A stretch of DNA of 64,000 nucleotides from DASWZN01 sp036404435 (lineage in GTDB: Bacteria > Acidobacteriota > Terriglobia > Bryobacterales > Bryobacteraceae), in assembly GCA_036404435.1 (NCBI GenBank), contig DASWZN010000034.1, positions 124,001-188,000 of the forward strand, written 5' to 3'. The position numbers and the translations under genes were made by a program. A model generated the notes under the pieces. That model did not search any database and was not told the origin of the DNA. It saw nothing but the letters and a program-made list of their open reading frames with translations. Shown here piece after piece: positions 41,431 to 50,761 of the stretch; position 1 is the first letter of the stretch; the number at the start of each line of letters is the position of its first letter.

Positions 41431-42027
41431 GTGGACGAACCAAAACGCGATGCGCGCCTGCGCTGGGTGCTGCTTGTCGTCATGGGGTTCGTGCTGGCGC
41501 TGAATCTGGCTCTCTGGCGGCCCACCCCCGTCGGCAGGATCTTTGTCGAGGCAGCGGGTCTCGTATGGATTCTGGCGCTCTGGGCCGCGCCGCGCCCTCT
41601 CGGTCCGAAGAGACTTGTCCCCCTCCTCGCGTCTCTGGCTTTGGGCGGCGCGCTATGCCTGCTGGCCACGGCCTGGGGTCCCGCAATCCTCGCGATCCTC
41701 GCCGCGATGGGCGGGCTCGTCGAGGTTCGCAGGAGGTGGCGCCTAAGGCCCGCAGTGGTCCAAGCCTCTAGCCTGAACGGCACAATCGAGTACGGCGCCA
41801 CCAACATCACCGCGACTCTCGTACAGGAGTTCACGGCCGGGTGGAAGTCCGAGCTTGCCCGAGTGATGACCGACCGCGCCGGGCGCTTCGAGTTGCCGCA
41901 GGTGTCCCCAGGGCCGACCCATCGCCTGATGTTCTCTCGTCCGGGAACAGAAACGCTGCGCCTCGTTGTGACGATCGCGCCGGAGGCCCCGCCACTCTCG
42001 GTGCGCCTGCGTCCATGGTCCGGCTGA
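41431..42027 (+). CDS. Membrane protein with C-terminal carboxypeptidase-regulatory-like domain
   Basis: 198 residues from a GTG at 41431. Four hydrophobic helices fill residues about 12-100 (LRWVLLVVMGFVLALNLALW, IFVEAAGLVWILALWAA, LVPLLASLALGGALCLLA, AILAILAAMGGLVEV). Then comes a soluble beta domain of about 75 residues (NGTIEYGATNITATLVQEF...TDRAGRFELPQVSPGPTHRLMF), which has the Asp/Gly-Arg-Phe pattern of CarboxypepD-regulatory folds. Function is unknown. It is divergent from the ArnT-like gene across 38 bases that hold a TATACTAG-type motif usable as a -10. Confidence 0.65.
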   Translation: MDEPKRDARLRWVLLVVMGFVLALNLALWRPTPVGRIFVEAAGLVWILALWAAPRPLGPKRLVPLLASLALGGALCLLATAWGPAILAILAAMGGLVEVRRRWRLRPAVVQASSLNGTIEYGATNITATLVQEFTAGWKSELARVMTDRAGRFELPQVSPGPTHRLMFSRPGTETLRLVVTIAPEAPPLSVRLRPWSG

Positions 42028-42052
42028 CGCCGCACGCTACAATGAACGCAGA

Positions 42053-42601
42053 ATGCGCAGATGGATTGCACTGCTCGTGCTCGCGGCCACCTGGGCGCTG
42101 GGCGCCGAGATGGACCGGTGCGCCTGCGACGTGTCGCGCGCCCAGACGCTGGAAGCCCGCGACTGCTCGCTCTGCCGTGAAGCCGAGAAGCAGCCGGCCG
42201 GGGAGCCGTTCTTCTTCCTCAAGGACACCAGCCCGCTGAAGCCGCACCAATGGCTGATCCTGCCGCGCACGCACGCTTCCGACGGGCGCGTGCCGCTCTC
42301 GAAGCTCACCGCGGCGGAGCGCACCGCGTTCTGGACGGCCGCCATCGCGCGGGCGCGCGCCTTGTTCGGCGAAGACTGGGGCCTGGCTCTGAACGGCGAC
42401 GAAGCGCGCTCGCAATGCCACACGCATGTCCACATCGGGCGGCTGCTCGAGGGCGTCGAGCGCGGCCGACCGCTGGTGATCGATGGCCCTGCCGATATCC
42501 CCGTGCCGAAGGACGGCACCGGCCTGTGGATCCACGCCGCCGGTAACAAGCTCCACGTTCACGTCGGTGAGCAATCGACCGAAGGAGTGTTGGAACGATG
42601 A
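42053..42601 (+). CDS. Secreted HIT-like hydrolase (CDP-diacylglycerol pyrophosphatase-like)
   Basis: 182 residues from the ATG at 42053. A signal peptide covers residues 1-18 (RRWIALLVLAATWALGAE). The mature protein has clustered cysteines (DRCACDV, CSLCREAEKQPAG) and the histidine-triad-like motif SQCHTHVHIGRLLEG. HQWLILPRTHASD gives an upstream strand typical of HIT and Cdh proteins. It probably hydrolyses a nucleotide-linked phosphate in the periplasm. The paired cysteines may hold zinc or form disulfides. Its stop overlaps the start of the UxaA-like gene as ATGA. Confidence 0.75.
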   Translation: MRRWIALLVLAATWALGAEMDRCACDVSRAQTLEARDCSLCREAEKQPAGEPFFFLKDTSPLKPHQWLILPRTHASDGRVPLSKLTAAERTAFWTAAIARARALFGEDWGLALNGDEARSQCHTHVHIGRLLEGVERGRPLVIDGPADIPVPKDGTGLWIHAAGNKLHVHVGEQSTEGVLER

Positions 42602-44121
42602 GCCTCATCGACATCGCGAAAGCGGCCAGCGCGGAGAACGCGGCCATCCTGCTCCACGCCGATGACAACGTCGCCATCGCGCGCGTGGCGCTCTCACCCG
42701 GCCAGCGCCTGCGCCTCGCGGGGCGCGAGATCACGGTCGCCGAGCCGATTCCGCCGGGACACAAGGTGGCGCTCGCGGCCGTCGCGGCCGGCGAGAAAGT
42801 GCTGCGTTACGGCCAGCGGATCGGACACGCCAGCGCAGCGATCGAAGCGGGGCGGCACGTGCACACGCATAACCTGGCCTTTGAAGAGATCTCTTTCGAT
42901 TACGAATTCCCGTCCCGCGAGATCGAGTTCCCCGCCCTGCCTGCGGCCGTTCCCCGTTTCCTCGGCTACGCGCGCGAAGACGGCCGTGCCGGAACGCGCA
43001 ACTACATCGCGGTCGCGGCGGCGAGCAACTGCGCGGCGCACACGGCCGAGCTGATCGCGCGCAGCTACGAGAACGAGCGCCTGCCGCCGAACGTGGATGG
43101 AGTGGTGGCCTTCCCGCACGGCGAAGGCTGCGCGCACTCGATCGGGCCCGACACAAGGCAGTTGCAGAGGACCTTGGCGGGCGTGCTCGATCATCCCAAC
43201 GTCGCGGCGGCGCTGATCCTGGGCCTGGGATGCGAGACCAACCAGATTTCGCACTACCTGGGCGGCCCGCGGTTGAAAGGGCTGACTCTGCAGGAGAGCG
43301 GCGGGACCAGTGGGACGGTCGAGGCGGCGCGGCGCGAGATCGCGCGCTTCATCGAGGCCGCGGCCGCCTGCGAGCGCACCGAGATCTCGGTATCGAAGAT
43401 CGTGCTGGGGCTGAACTGCGGCGGGTCGGATTCCTTTTCGGGCATCTCGGCGAACCCCGCGCTGGGCGTGGCGTCGGACATACTGGCCGGTTACGGCGGC
43501 TCGCCCGTGCTCGCCGAAACCACCGAGATCTTCGGCGCGGAGCACCTGCTGGTGCGGCGCGCGCGCAACCGGCAGGTGGCCGAAAGGCTGCTGGCGCGCA
43601 TCGCCGATTACCGCACCTACCTCAACCGTTTCGGCGGCTCGTTCGACGACAATCCCGCGCCCGGCAACAAAGAGGGCGGGCTCACCAACATCCTTGAGAA
43701 ATCGCTGGGCGCGGTGGCGAAAGGCGGCACGTCTCCGTTGATGGAGGTGGTGGACTACGCCGAGCGCGTGACCACGCCGGGCCTGGTTTTCATGAATACC
43801 CCGGGCTACGATCCGGTCTCGCTGGCGGGCCTGGCCGCGGGCGGCGCGAATCTGATCGCCTTCACCACCGGCCGCGGCAGCGCCATCGGCTTCGCCACGA
43901 TTCCGGTGGTCAAGATCGCCACCAACTCCGCCACCTTCCGCCGCATGCGGAACAACATGGAGGTCAACGCCGGCGCCATCGTGGACGGGGAGAAATCGGT
44001 CGGCGAGGTCGGCCGGGAGATCTTCGAGTTGCTCCTGCGCGTCGCCTCCGGCGAGCGCACGGCCTCGGAACGGTTGGGCCACCGCGAGTTCGTCCCCTGG
44101 CGCATCGGCCCGGTGCTGTAG
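42598..44121 (+). CDS. UxaA-family altronate/galactarate-type dehydratase
   Basis: 507 residues with ATG overlapping the previous stop. An N-terminal SAF domain (residues about 12-95, NVAIARVALSPGQRLRLAG) is joined to the C-terminal UxaA catalytic domain: GYAREDGRAGTRNYIAVAAA, FPHGEGCAHSIG, GLGCETNQISHYL and ESGGTSGTVEAA. NCGGSDSFSGISANPALG and FTTGRGSAIGFATIPVVKIA are also present. Such enzymes dehydrate sugar acids (altronate, galactarate) to 2-keto-3-deoxy acids using iron. Full-length single-chain form. The substrate is inferred from family only. A partner HIT-like gene is translationally coupled upstream. Confidence 0.88.
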   Translation: MSLIDIAKAASAENAAILLHADDNVAIARVALSPGQRLRLAGREITVAEPIPPGHKVALAAVAAGEKVLRYGQRIGHASAAIEAGRHVHTHNLAFEEISFDYEFPSREIEFPALPAAVPRFLGYAREDGRAGTRNYIAVAAASNCAAHTAELIARSYENERLPPNVDGVVAFPHGEGCAHSIGPDTRQLQRTLAGVLDHPNVAAALILGLGCETNQISHYLGGPRLKGLTLQESGGTSGTVEAARREIARFIEAAAACERTEISVSKIVLGLNCGGSDSFSGISANPALGVASDILAGYGGSPVLAETTEIFGAEHLLVRRARNRQVAERLLARIADYRTYLNRFGGSFDDNPAPGNKEGGLTNILEKSLGAVAKGGTSPLMEVVDYAERVTTPGLVFMNTPGYDPVSLAGLAAGGANLIAFTTGRGSAIGFATIPVVKIATNSATFRRMRNNMEVNAGAIVDGEKSVGEVGREIFELLLRVASGERTASERLGHREFVPWRIGPVL

Positions 44122-44130
44122 CCGCCCGTG

Positions 44131-44258
44131 GCTCGTTGCCCGTTGCCCGTTGATCCGATCCATTCGGGTTTTCCCGGCTTCGCCTTCGGCATCCGTACCT
44201 GTGCGGAGCGGGCATAGCCCTCAAGGGCTCAACGGGCCACGGGCAACGAGCAACGAGC
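44131..44258. repeat. Inverted-repeat element with shared core (family E), copy 2
   Basis: Arms GCTCGTTGCCCGTTGCCCGT (44131-44150) and ACGGGCAACGAGCAACGAGC (44239-44258) pair with one mismatch around an 88-base core. The core section 44176-44196 matches 29045-29065 at 18 of 21 positions. The arms are made of the repeated word CGTTGC. Confidence 0.78.
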
Positions 44259-44309
44259 GCTTCTGCCGTTTGCTTTCGCCCCCCCATCCGGTGTAGGCTC
44301 GTCAAGGGC

Positions 44310-44672
44310 ATGATGCGAACGGTTGTCGTTGTCAGCAAGGACCCGAAGGTTCACTCCGCGTTGAGAACACTGCGGAGTCCGAGCCTGCGGCTGGTCGAAG
44401 CCCCGACCGGGCTGGGGGCCTTGTTCGTCTGCGCCTCGCAGCCGGTCGATTCCCTGGTTATCGACCTGGACACGCCCGGCATGGACTGGCCGCGGCTGGT
44501 GGAGAAGCTTGCGCAGACCTTCCCCGCCCTGCCCGTGGTCACGCTGGCCGCTGGACAGGACCGGAGCGGACTACTTCAACGGCTGCAGACTGCTCTGGAA
44601 TCCGCGGCGGGCAGGAAGCAGCCGGCTTCGGCGCACGCCGCCCTGCCGCTAGTCCGGGCGCAGCGGGCCTGA
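44310..44672 (+). CDS. Stand-alone receiver-like (CheY-fold) protein
   Basis: 120 residues from the ATG at 44310. TVVVVSKDPKVHSALRTL gives the first strand and helix of a receiver, with only one acidic residue in the pocket. SLVIDLDTPGMDWPRLV supplies an Asp at the acceptor position and the common PGMD turn, and ALPVVTLAAG has the Thr strand. The conserved Lys is missing. The C-terminus (AGRKQPASAHAALPLV) looks unstructured. It could be a degenerate phospho-receiver. It lies between the family E repeat and the convergent pheA gene. Confidence 0.65.
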   Translation: MMRTVVVVSKDPKVHSALRTLRSPSLRLVEAPTGLGALFVCASQPVDSLVIDLDTPGMDWPRLVEKLAQTFPALPVVTLAAGQDRSGLLQRLQTALESAAGRKQPASAHAALPLVRAQRA

Positions 44673-44678
44673 CGCCGC

Positions 44679-45533
44679 TCAGTCGCCCTTCGGATAGCAG
44701 CCCAATACTCGCAGGAAGTCAGCCAGCTCTTCCAAATGGCCCAGCGCCTTCTGAACCCGAACCTCGTCCGTGCGGCCCAGCAGGTCCAGGTAGAACATGT
44801 ATTCCCAGGGCCGGCCACGGAGCGGGCGCGACTCGATCTTGGCCAGGTTGATGTCGCGCAGGGCAAGGGCGCTCAGCGCGCGAAACAACGACCCGGGGAT
44901 GTTCCGCGTGGAGAAGACCAGCGTGATCTTCCACTCCCGATTGCGGGCGGCCGGCGGCACGTGCCGGCGGGCGTCCTCGGGCCGGCGCAGGAGGAAAAAG
45001 CGGGTGAAGTTGCGGCGGTCGTCCTCGAGCGCGCGGCGCAGGACAGCCCCGCCGTAGATCTCGGCCGCGACCGCCGAGCCGATGGCCGCGGCGTCCGTCA
45101 GCTTCTCTTCCAGAACCATCTTCACGCTGCCCGCCGTGTCGTAGAACGGCTCCTTTTGAATCTTAGGGTTGTGGGCAAAAAAGTTGAGGCACTGATTGAG
45201 GGCTACCGGATGGGAAAACACGCGGCGGAGATCCCGGAAGCGCACCCCGGGGGCGGCAATCAGGTTGTGGTTGATGCGCACGTTCGTCTCGCCGCAGATT
45301 TCGAGGTTGAAGTGCACGAGGTGGTCGTAATTCTCGTGGACCGAGCCCGCCAGGGTGTTCTCGATGGGAATGACGGCGGCGGCCACTTCCTTGTCGCGAA
45401 GGCGGACAAACACGTCTTCAAATCTCTGACAGGGAACGACTTCGGCCCTTTCACCGAAAAACTGGCGGATAGCTTGCTGGCTGAATGCGCCCTTCTCGCC
45501 CTGGAAGGCGACGCGCGGTCTCAAGCGGCTCAT
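44679..45533 (-). CDS. pheA: Prephenate dehydratase
   Basis: 284 residues from an ATG overlapping the ubiX stop as ATGA. It converts prephenate to phenylpyruvate. The periplasmic-binding-like catalytic domain has VAFQGEKGAFSQQAI, VIPIENTLAGSVHENYD and the catalytic TRF motif in NFTRFFLLRRPED. An ACT regulatory domain follows (SLFRALSALALRDINLAK, ESRPLRGRPWEYMFY), which normally binds phenylalanine for feedback inhibition. No chorismate mutase domain is fused. It forms a two-gene unit with ubiX. Confidence 0.95.
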   Translation of the reverse strand: MSRLRPRVAFQGEKGAFSQQAIRQFFGERAEVVPCQRFEDVFVRLRDKEVAAAVIPIENTLAGSVHENYDHLVHFNLEICGETNVRINHNLIAAPGVRFRDLRRVFSHPVALNQCLNFFAHNPKIQKEPFYDTAGSVKMVLEEKLTDAAAIGSAVAAEIYGGAVLRRALEDDRRNFTRFFLLRRPEDARRHVPPAARNREWKITLVFSTRNIPGSLFRALSALALRDINLAKIESRPLRGRPWEYMFYLDLLGRTDEVRVQKALGHLEELADFLRVLGCYPKGD

Positions 45534-46096
45534 GAGGCCTCCGGGGGCCAGCGCCGGGCAATCCCCGGCGGGAGGCCAAGAAGATCCAGCACCCGGTCGA
45601 TGCTGTGATCGACCAGGTCCTCGACGGTCTGGGGCTTGAAATAGAACGCCGGGATAGGCGGCGCAATGATGGCCCCCATCTCCGTGAGTGCCACCATTGT
45701 CCGCAAGTGGCCGAGATGAAAGGGTGTTTCCCGCACCATCAGGATCAGGCGGCGGCGCTCCTTGAGGGTGACGTCGGCGGCACGCAGCAGCAGGTTCGAG
45801 CTGATTCCGGCGGCGATGGCGGACATGGTTCGGATCGAACAGGGAGCCACCACCATGCCGTCCGTATGGAACGAGCCGCTAGCCAGGGCGGCGCCGATAT
45901 CGTCGATAGGGTAGCAGTGATGGGCGAGCGCCTTCAGATCGGCGGGCTTCTTTCCGGTCTCGAGGTGCAGGGTCCGCTCGGCCGAGCGGGTCATCACCAG
46001 GTGGATTTCGATGTCGGGCAGGAGGCGCAGTCTCTCCAAGAGGCGCCCGCCGTAAATGGCCCCACTCGCGCCGCTAATACCCGCAATTATGCGCAA
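45530..46096 (-). CDS. ubiX: Flavin prenyltransferase UbiX
   Basis: 188 residues from a TTG at 46096, chosen because GGAGGGAGGG lies just upstream and the protein then opens RIIAGISGASGAIYGGRLLE as in family members. A TTG six codons earlier is possible. UbiX joins dimethylallyl phosphate to FMN, making the prenylated cofactor for UbiD decarboxylases. Motifs MVVAPCSIRTMSAIAAGISSN, RRRLILMVRETPFHLGHL and PPIPAFYFKP are all present. No ubiD gene is in the window. An 18-base palindrome lies 22 bases upstream. The pheA start overlaps its stop. Confidence 0.93.
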   Translation of the reverse strand: MRIIAGISGASGAIYGGRLLERLRLLPDIEIHLVMTRSAERTLHLETGKKPADLKALAHHCYPIDDIGAALASGSFHTDGMVVAPCSIRTMSAIAAGISSNLLLRAADVTLKERRRLILMVRETPFHLGHLRTMVALTEMGAIIAPPIPAFYFKPQTVEDLVDHSIDRVLDLLGLPPGIARRWPPEAS

Positions 46097-46118
46097 AACT
46101 CGCCCTCCCTCCAAAATG

Positions 46119-46136
46119 TGTTCCGTTTTCGGAACA
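46119..46136. promoter_or_regulatory. 18-base operator-like palindrome upstream of ubiX
   Basis: TGTTCCGTTTTCGGAACA is a perfect 7-base inverted repeat with a TTTT spacer. A similar site (TGTTCTGATTTCAGAAAA) lies at 47620-47637 on the other side of the adjacent HTH regulator gene. It is a candidate binding site for that regulator. Confidence 0.6.
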
Positions 46137-46153
46137 AAACCCTTCTACGGCGC

Positions 46154-46182
46154 TTGCCCCCACCGGGACGCGCCGTTATAAT
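46154..46182 (+). promoter_or_regulatory. Sigma-70-like promoter for the HTH/S24-like regulator gene
   Basis: TTGCCC at 46154-46159 and a perfect TATAAT at 46177-46182, spaced by 17 bases. Transcription would start near 46189, leaving a leader of about 150 bases before the ATG at 46340. Confidence 0.65.
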
Positions 46183-46339
46183 TCACAGCGGAGCCCTGGA
46201 CGGCGGGACCGGCTCAGGACCGCGGACCGGATAGTCTCCGCACCGGGCACCACTTTCGCGGGGGCCCCGGTTGGTTCGGCGCCTCCAGACTCGCTGCACG
46301 CTTCGGCGGGAAAAGTTGACGCCGAGACAGGATCATAGC

Positions 46340-47125
46340 ATGGAGGACGCCAGACAGAAACTCAAACTCGCCCGGGAGCGCCTGAACCTGCGCTACCGGG
46401 AGGTCGAGGAGGCGAGTCTGCGCATTGCCGAAAGGCACCGCAACGACGAGTTCGCCATTGCGCTGAGCCGGCTGGCGGATATCGAGAACAAGGGCACGGT
46501 CCCGAGTCCTTACCGCCTGTACTCGTTGTGCGCCATCTACCGCCTGGACTTCAACGAGGTGCTGGAGTGGTACGGAATCGATATCTCCGCCCTGCCGGCC
46601 GATTCCGTTTCGGCGGCCAGCATCGAGAGGACGCATCCCATCGGCTTCAAGCCCGACATGCGGGGAGAGGTATTGCTGCCGCTGGCCCTCGATCCGGGCA
46701 TCGACCTGCGCCGTACGACCTACCTGAGCCGTATGATCCAGCGCTGGGGCAGGCTGCCCCTGATCCTGCTCAACGGACTGGACCTCAAGAACCACCGTTA
46801 CGGATTCGTGGGCACCGAGGACTGGAGGATGTACCCGCTGCTGCAGCCGGGAGCCCTGGTGATCATCGACGAGAGCCAGCGCAAGGTCGGGGACGCCGGC
46901 TGGCGGAACGAGTTCGAGCGGCCCATCTACTTCTTCGAGCACCGCGGCGGTTATGCCTGTTGCTGGTGCGATCTCACGGGCGATCGGCTGGTCCTGCAGC
47001 CGCACCCCGCCTCGCAGTGCAATCCGGAGATCTTCGCTTATCCCGACGAGATCGAGGTGCTGGGGCAGGTGACCGGGGTGGCTATGCGTCTGGATCTGGC
47101 GAAACGACGCCGTACTCATTCTTAA
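46340..47125 (+). CDS. HTH (XRE-type) transcriptional regulator with degenerate S24-like C-terminal domain
   Basis: 261 residues from the ATG at 46340. The N-terminal 75 residues (KLKLARERLNLRYREVEE...ALSRLADIENKGTVPSPYRLYSL) form an XRE-type helix-turn-helix. The C-terminal half (DWRMYPLLQPGALVIIDES from Asp161, then PIYFFEHRGGYACCWC) resembles the LexA/CI S24 fold. The Ser nucleophile position after the Asp is Arg163-Met, so self-cleavage is unlikely. It probably binds DNA in the cytoplasm. Two related 18-base palindromes lie at 46119 and 47620. Its 3' end overlaps the convergent gene by 44 bases. Confidence 0.75.
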   Translation: MEDARQKLKLARERLNLRYREVEEASLRIAERHRNDEFAIALSRLADIENKGTVPSPYRLYSLCAIYRLDFNEVLEWYGIDISALPADSVSAASIERTHPIGFKPDMRGEVLLPLALDPGIDLRRTTYLSRMIQRWGRLPLILLNGLDLKNHRYGFVGTEDWRMYPLLQPGALVIIDESQRKVGDAGWRNEFERPIYFFEHRGGYACCWCDLTGDRLVLQPHPASQCNPEIFAYPDEIEVLGQVTGVAMRLDLAKRRRTHS

Positions 47126-47561
47126 GAAGCTCCAGAATCGTCTCCAGGTCCGTCATGTACAGTTGGCGCTCGACCTCGCGGGCCGCCGCCGGGACCAGAC
47201 TCCGGTAGGGCTGTAAGCGGATCCAAGTCTCGAGAATTGTCCTGCGGTTTCCAGGCAAGCCCGAAAGGTAGAGATCCAAGTCCGCCTTCTGCTGCTCCAG
47301 GGTGAGGCAGAGCCACTGCGAAAAACCGTTGAGGTGGCTCTCGCCCAAAACGCGGCCAGCCTCTTCATCCCCGAAAGTGTGAGCCAGGCCAAAGTGTTCG
47401 TAGGCGCCGGTGTTGTTGTCCCGCAACGAGCTCAGGTAGACCAGCCTCCCGAACAGGCTGGGAATCTGCGACAACGTGTGCCGCCACAGATCGGGCGCGG
47501 CTCCGCGCTCCAGGCCGCTGCCCTTCGGTTCCATGTGCTGCATGTGCTCTGCCGGTATCAT
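47082..47561 (-). CDS. Conserved hypothetical protein ('WRHTLSQIPSLFGRLVYLSSLRD' type)
   Basis: About 159 residues from the ATG at 47561. Other ATGs at 47534, 47543 and 47663 are possible. The 47663 start would put the second operator-like palindrome inside the gene, so a shorter start is preferred. The core DLWRHTLSQIPSLFGRLVYL and GAYEHFGLAHTFG looks like a conserved acidobacterial family, from memory. Residues 90-150 are helical (WLCLTLEQQKADLDLYLSG). It is soluble, with no signal peptide or known catalytic motif. It converges with the HTH regulator and may be controlled by it. Confidence 0.55.
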   Translation of the reverse strand: MIPAEHMQHMEPKGSGLERGAAPDLWRHTLSQIPSLFGRLVYLSSLRDNNTGAYEHFGLAHTFGDEEAGRVLGESHLNGFSQWLCLTLEQQKADLDLYLSGLPGNRRTILETWIRLQPYRSLVPAAAREVERQLYMTDLETILELLKNEYGVVSPDPDA

Positions 47562-47619
47562 TCTGGCACGAAAGCCGTCCGCCCACAACCACCGCCAAGT
47601 CGGAACAAGATCTCGCCGG

Positions 47620-47637
47620 TGTTCTGATTTCAGAAAA
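47620..47637. promoter_or_regulatory. Second operator-like palindrome
   Basis: TGTTCTGATTTCAGAAAA matches the 46119-46136 site at 14 of 18 bases and keeps the dyad pattern. It lies between the hypothetical gene (reading left) and the small secreted peptide gene at 47723 (reading right). Confidence 0.45.
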
Positions 47638-47722
47638 CGTTCTGCAAATGCCCCCTTTCGCAAGCAGGCGCGGCTAAGCTGTTTTGGCAGGCGAATTCAG
47701 GTTTTTCCAGGAGGAGACCCAG

Positions 47723-47842
47723 ATGACACTCGTTAAGGCCATTTTGGCGATGGTTCTTGCACTCGGCGCGCTCACCACCACTTTCAGCACCTTCGGGACT
47801 CAGTTGGATCCTCAGCCCAAGTGCATGCCCTGCAGTGACTAG
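47723..47842 (+). CDS. Small secreted peptide with CxxC tail (39 residues)
   Basis: 39 residues with an unusually good ribosome site, GGAGGAG seven bases before the ATG. Residues 4-20 are hydrophobic (VKAILAMVLALGALTTT) and could be a signal peptide or membrane helix. The tail reads QLDPQPKCMPCSD, ending in a CMPC pair just before the stop. No homologue is known to me. The GC-rich context with a clean start, hydrophobic core and short acidic end argues for a real gene. The CxxC could bind metal or undergo redox reactions. It lies by itself between the hypothetical gene and a membrane protein gene. Confidence 0.5.
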   Translation: MTLVKAILAMVLALGALTTTFSTFGTQLDPQPKCMPCSD

Positions 47843-47958
47843 CTGGCGGATCTAGTCAAGTCATAAGGCAGTTGGCGCGCGCCCGCAGCGGCTGGCCATT
47901 TTGCCGTCGGCGTGCGGAGGTTCCGCGGTTTCCGTGAAGGACCCCAGGCGGGAGTCCG

Positions 47959-48810
47959 ATGATAGAATTGGGGAGACTCCGAACCGCGGACATGCCAGCT
48001 ATCGATGCCATCGTAGAGTACCTGTTCTGGTTGACAATCGCAGGGTACCTGGTATTGTACGTGCGTCTCCGCCAGCAGGGATTGCACCGCACCTACCGTG
48101 TCTTTGCCGCCTACCTGCTGTTCCGAGCAGCGCGCGCGGTTGCACTCGCGATACTGCCGCTAGCCTGGCACGGGTTGCACAACCACCCGTACCGCCGGTT
48201 CTCGAACAACGTATACGCGTGGGGCTGGACTCTGACCGAACCCCTGGTGTGGATCCTGCACGTTCTCGTAGTCTTGGAGCTGTACTCCCTGGTGCTCCAG
48301 AACTATAAGGGAATCGCTAGCATGGGCCGGTGGGCCTTGCTTGCCGGTCTCACCCTCGCTGTTTTGTTGTCGTCCGTAACCCTCCCCGGCGAACTGAGCC
48401 ACTCGGCCCAGCAATACAAGATCCTCCGGTGTTACTTTGTTGTGAGTCGAGGCTTGGACGCAAGCCTCGTCATCTTCCTGCTTTTCATTGCCGCGTTTCT
48501 GGCTTGGTTCCCTGTCCCCCTCAACCGCAACGTGGTGCTCTACTCGATGGTATACGCGGTCTACTTCATCGCCGGAGCGCTGGCGGAACTGGCCAGCAAC
48601 CTGCGCGGCACCGCTGCGTGGAACGTGGTGAACCTCGCGCTCGTCGGTATGGATCTCCTGTGCATCGGCCTGTGGATCGTGTTCCTGAACCGCGCGGGGG
48701 AAGCGAAGACGGTCGTCGTTCGCCACGCCTGGACGCCGCAGCACGAAGAGCTCCTGGTCGAGCAGTTGGCGGCCATCAACACCAGTCTCATGCGGTCGGC
48801 GCGCAGGTGA
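47959..48810 (+). CDS. Seven-helix integral membrane protein
   Basis: 283 residues from the ATG at 47959 after GGGAG; an ATG at 47992 is also plausible. Seven hydrophobic helices are visible (YLFWLTIAGYLVLYV, TYRVFAAYLLFRAARAVALA, WILHVLVVLELYSLVL, ALLAGLTLAVLLSSVTL, DASLVIFLLFIAAFLAWF, VVLYSMVYAVYFIAGALAEL, VNLALVGMDLLCIGLWIVFL). A cytoplasmic tail of about 35 residues ends EQLAAINTSLMRSARR. No transporter or enzyme motif is recognised. The pattern recurs as an acidobacterial membrane protein of unknown role, from memory. Confidence 0.65.
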   Translation: MIELGRLRTADMPAIDAIVEYLFWLTIAGYLVLYVRLRQQGLHRTYRVFAAYLLFRAARAVALAILPLAWHGLHNHPYRRFSNNVYAWGWTLTEPLVWILHVLVVLELYSLVLQNYKGIASMGRWALLAGLTLAVLLSSVTLPGELSHSAQQYKILRCYFVVSRGLDASLVIFLLFIAAFLAWFPVPLNRNVVLYSMVYAVYFIAGALAELASNLRGTAAWNVVNLALVGMDLLCIGLWIVFLNRAGEAKTVVVRHAWTPQHEELLVEQLAAINTSLMRSARR

Positions 48811-48842
48811 CAGACTCAGGATTGCCCACGAGTCGAATCAAC

Positions 48843-48906
48843 TTGTTTACGCGCGGTTCCGTGCTGGTGGCGCTGAAGCACCGAACCACGACCGTGAGGG
48901 AGCGGC
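48843..48906. repeat. Full dispersed repeat unit (family D)
   Basis: TTGTTTACGCGCGGTTCCGT on the left and CCGAACCACGACCGTGAGGG on the right flank a 20-base centre. GGTTCCGTGCT and AGCACCGAACC pair at 10 of 11 bases. It lies between the convergent membrane-protein and dsbD genes. Confidence 0.65.
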
Positions 48907-48920
48907 AACCGCGCCGCCCC

Positions 48921-50759
<1,839 letters not shown>

Positions 50760-50761
50760 GG

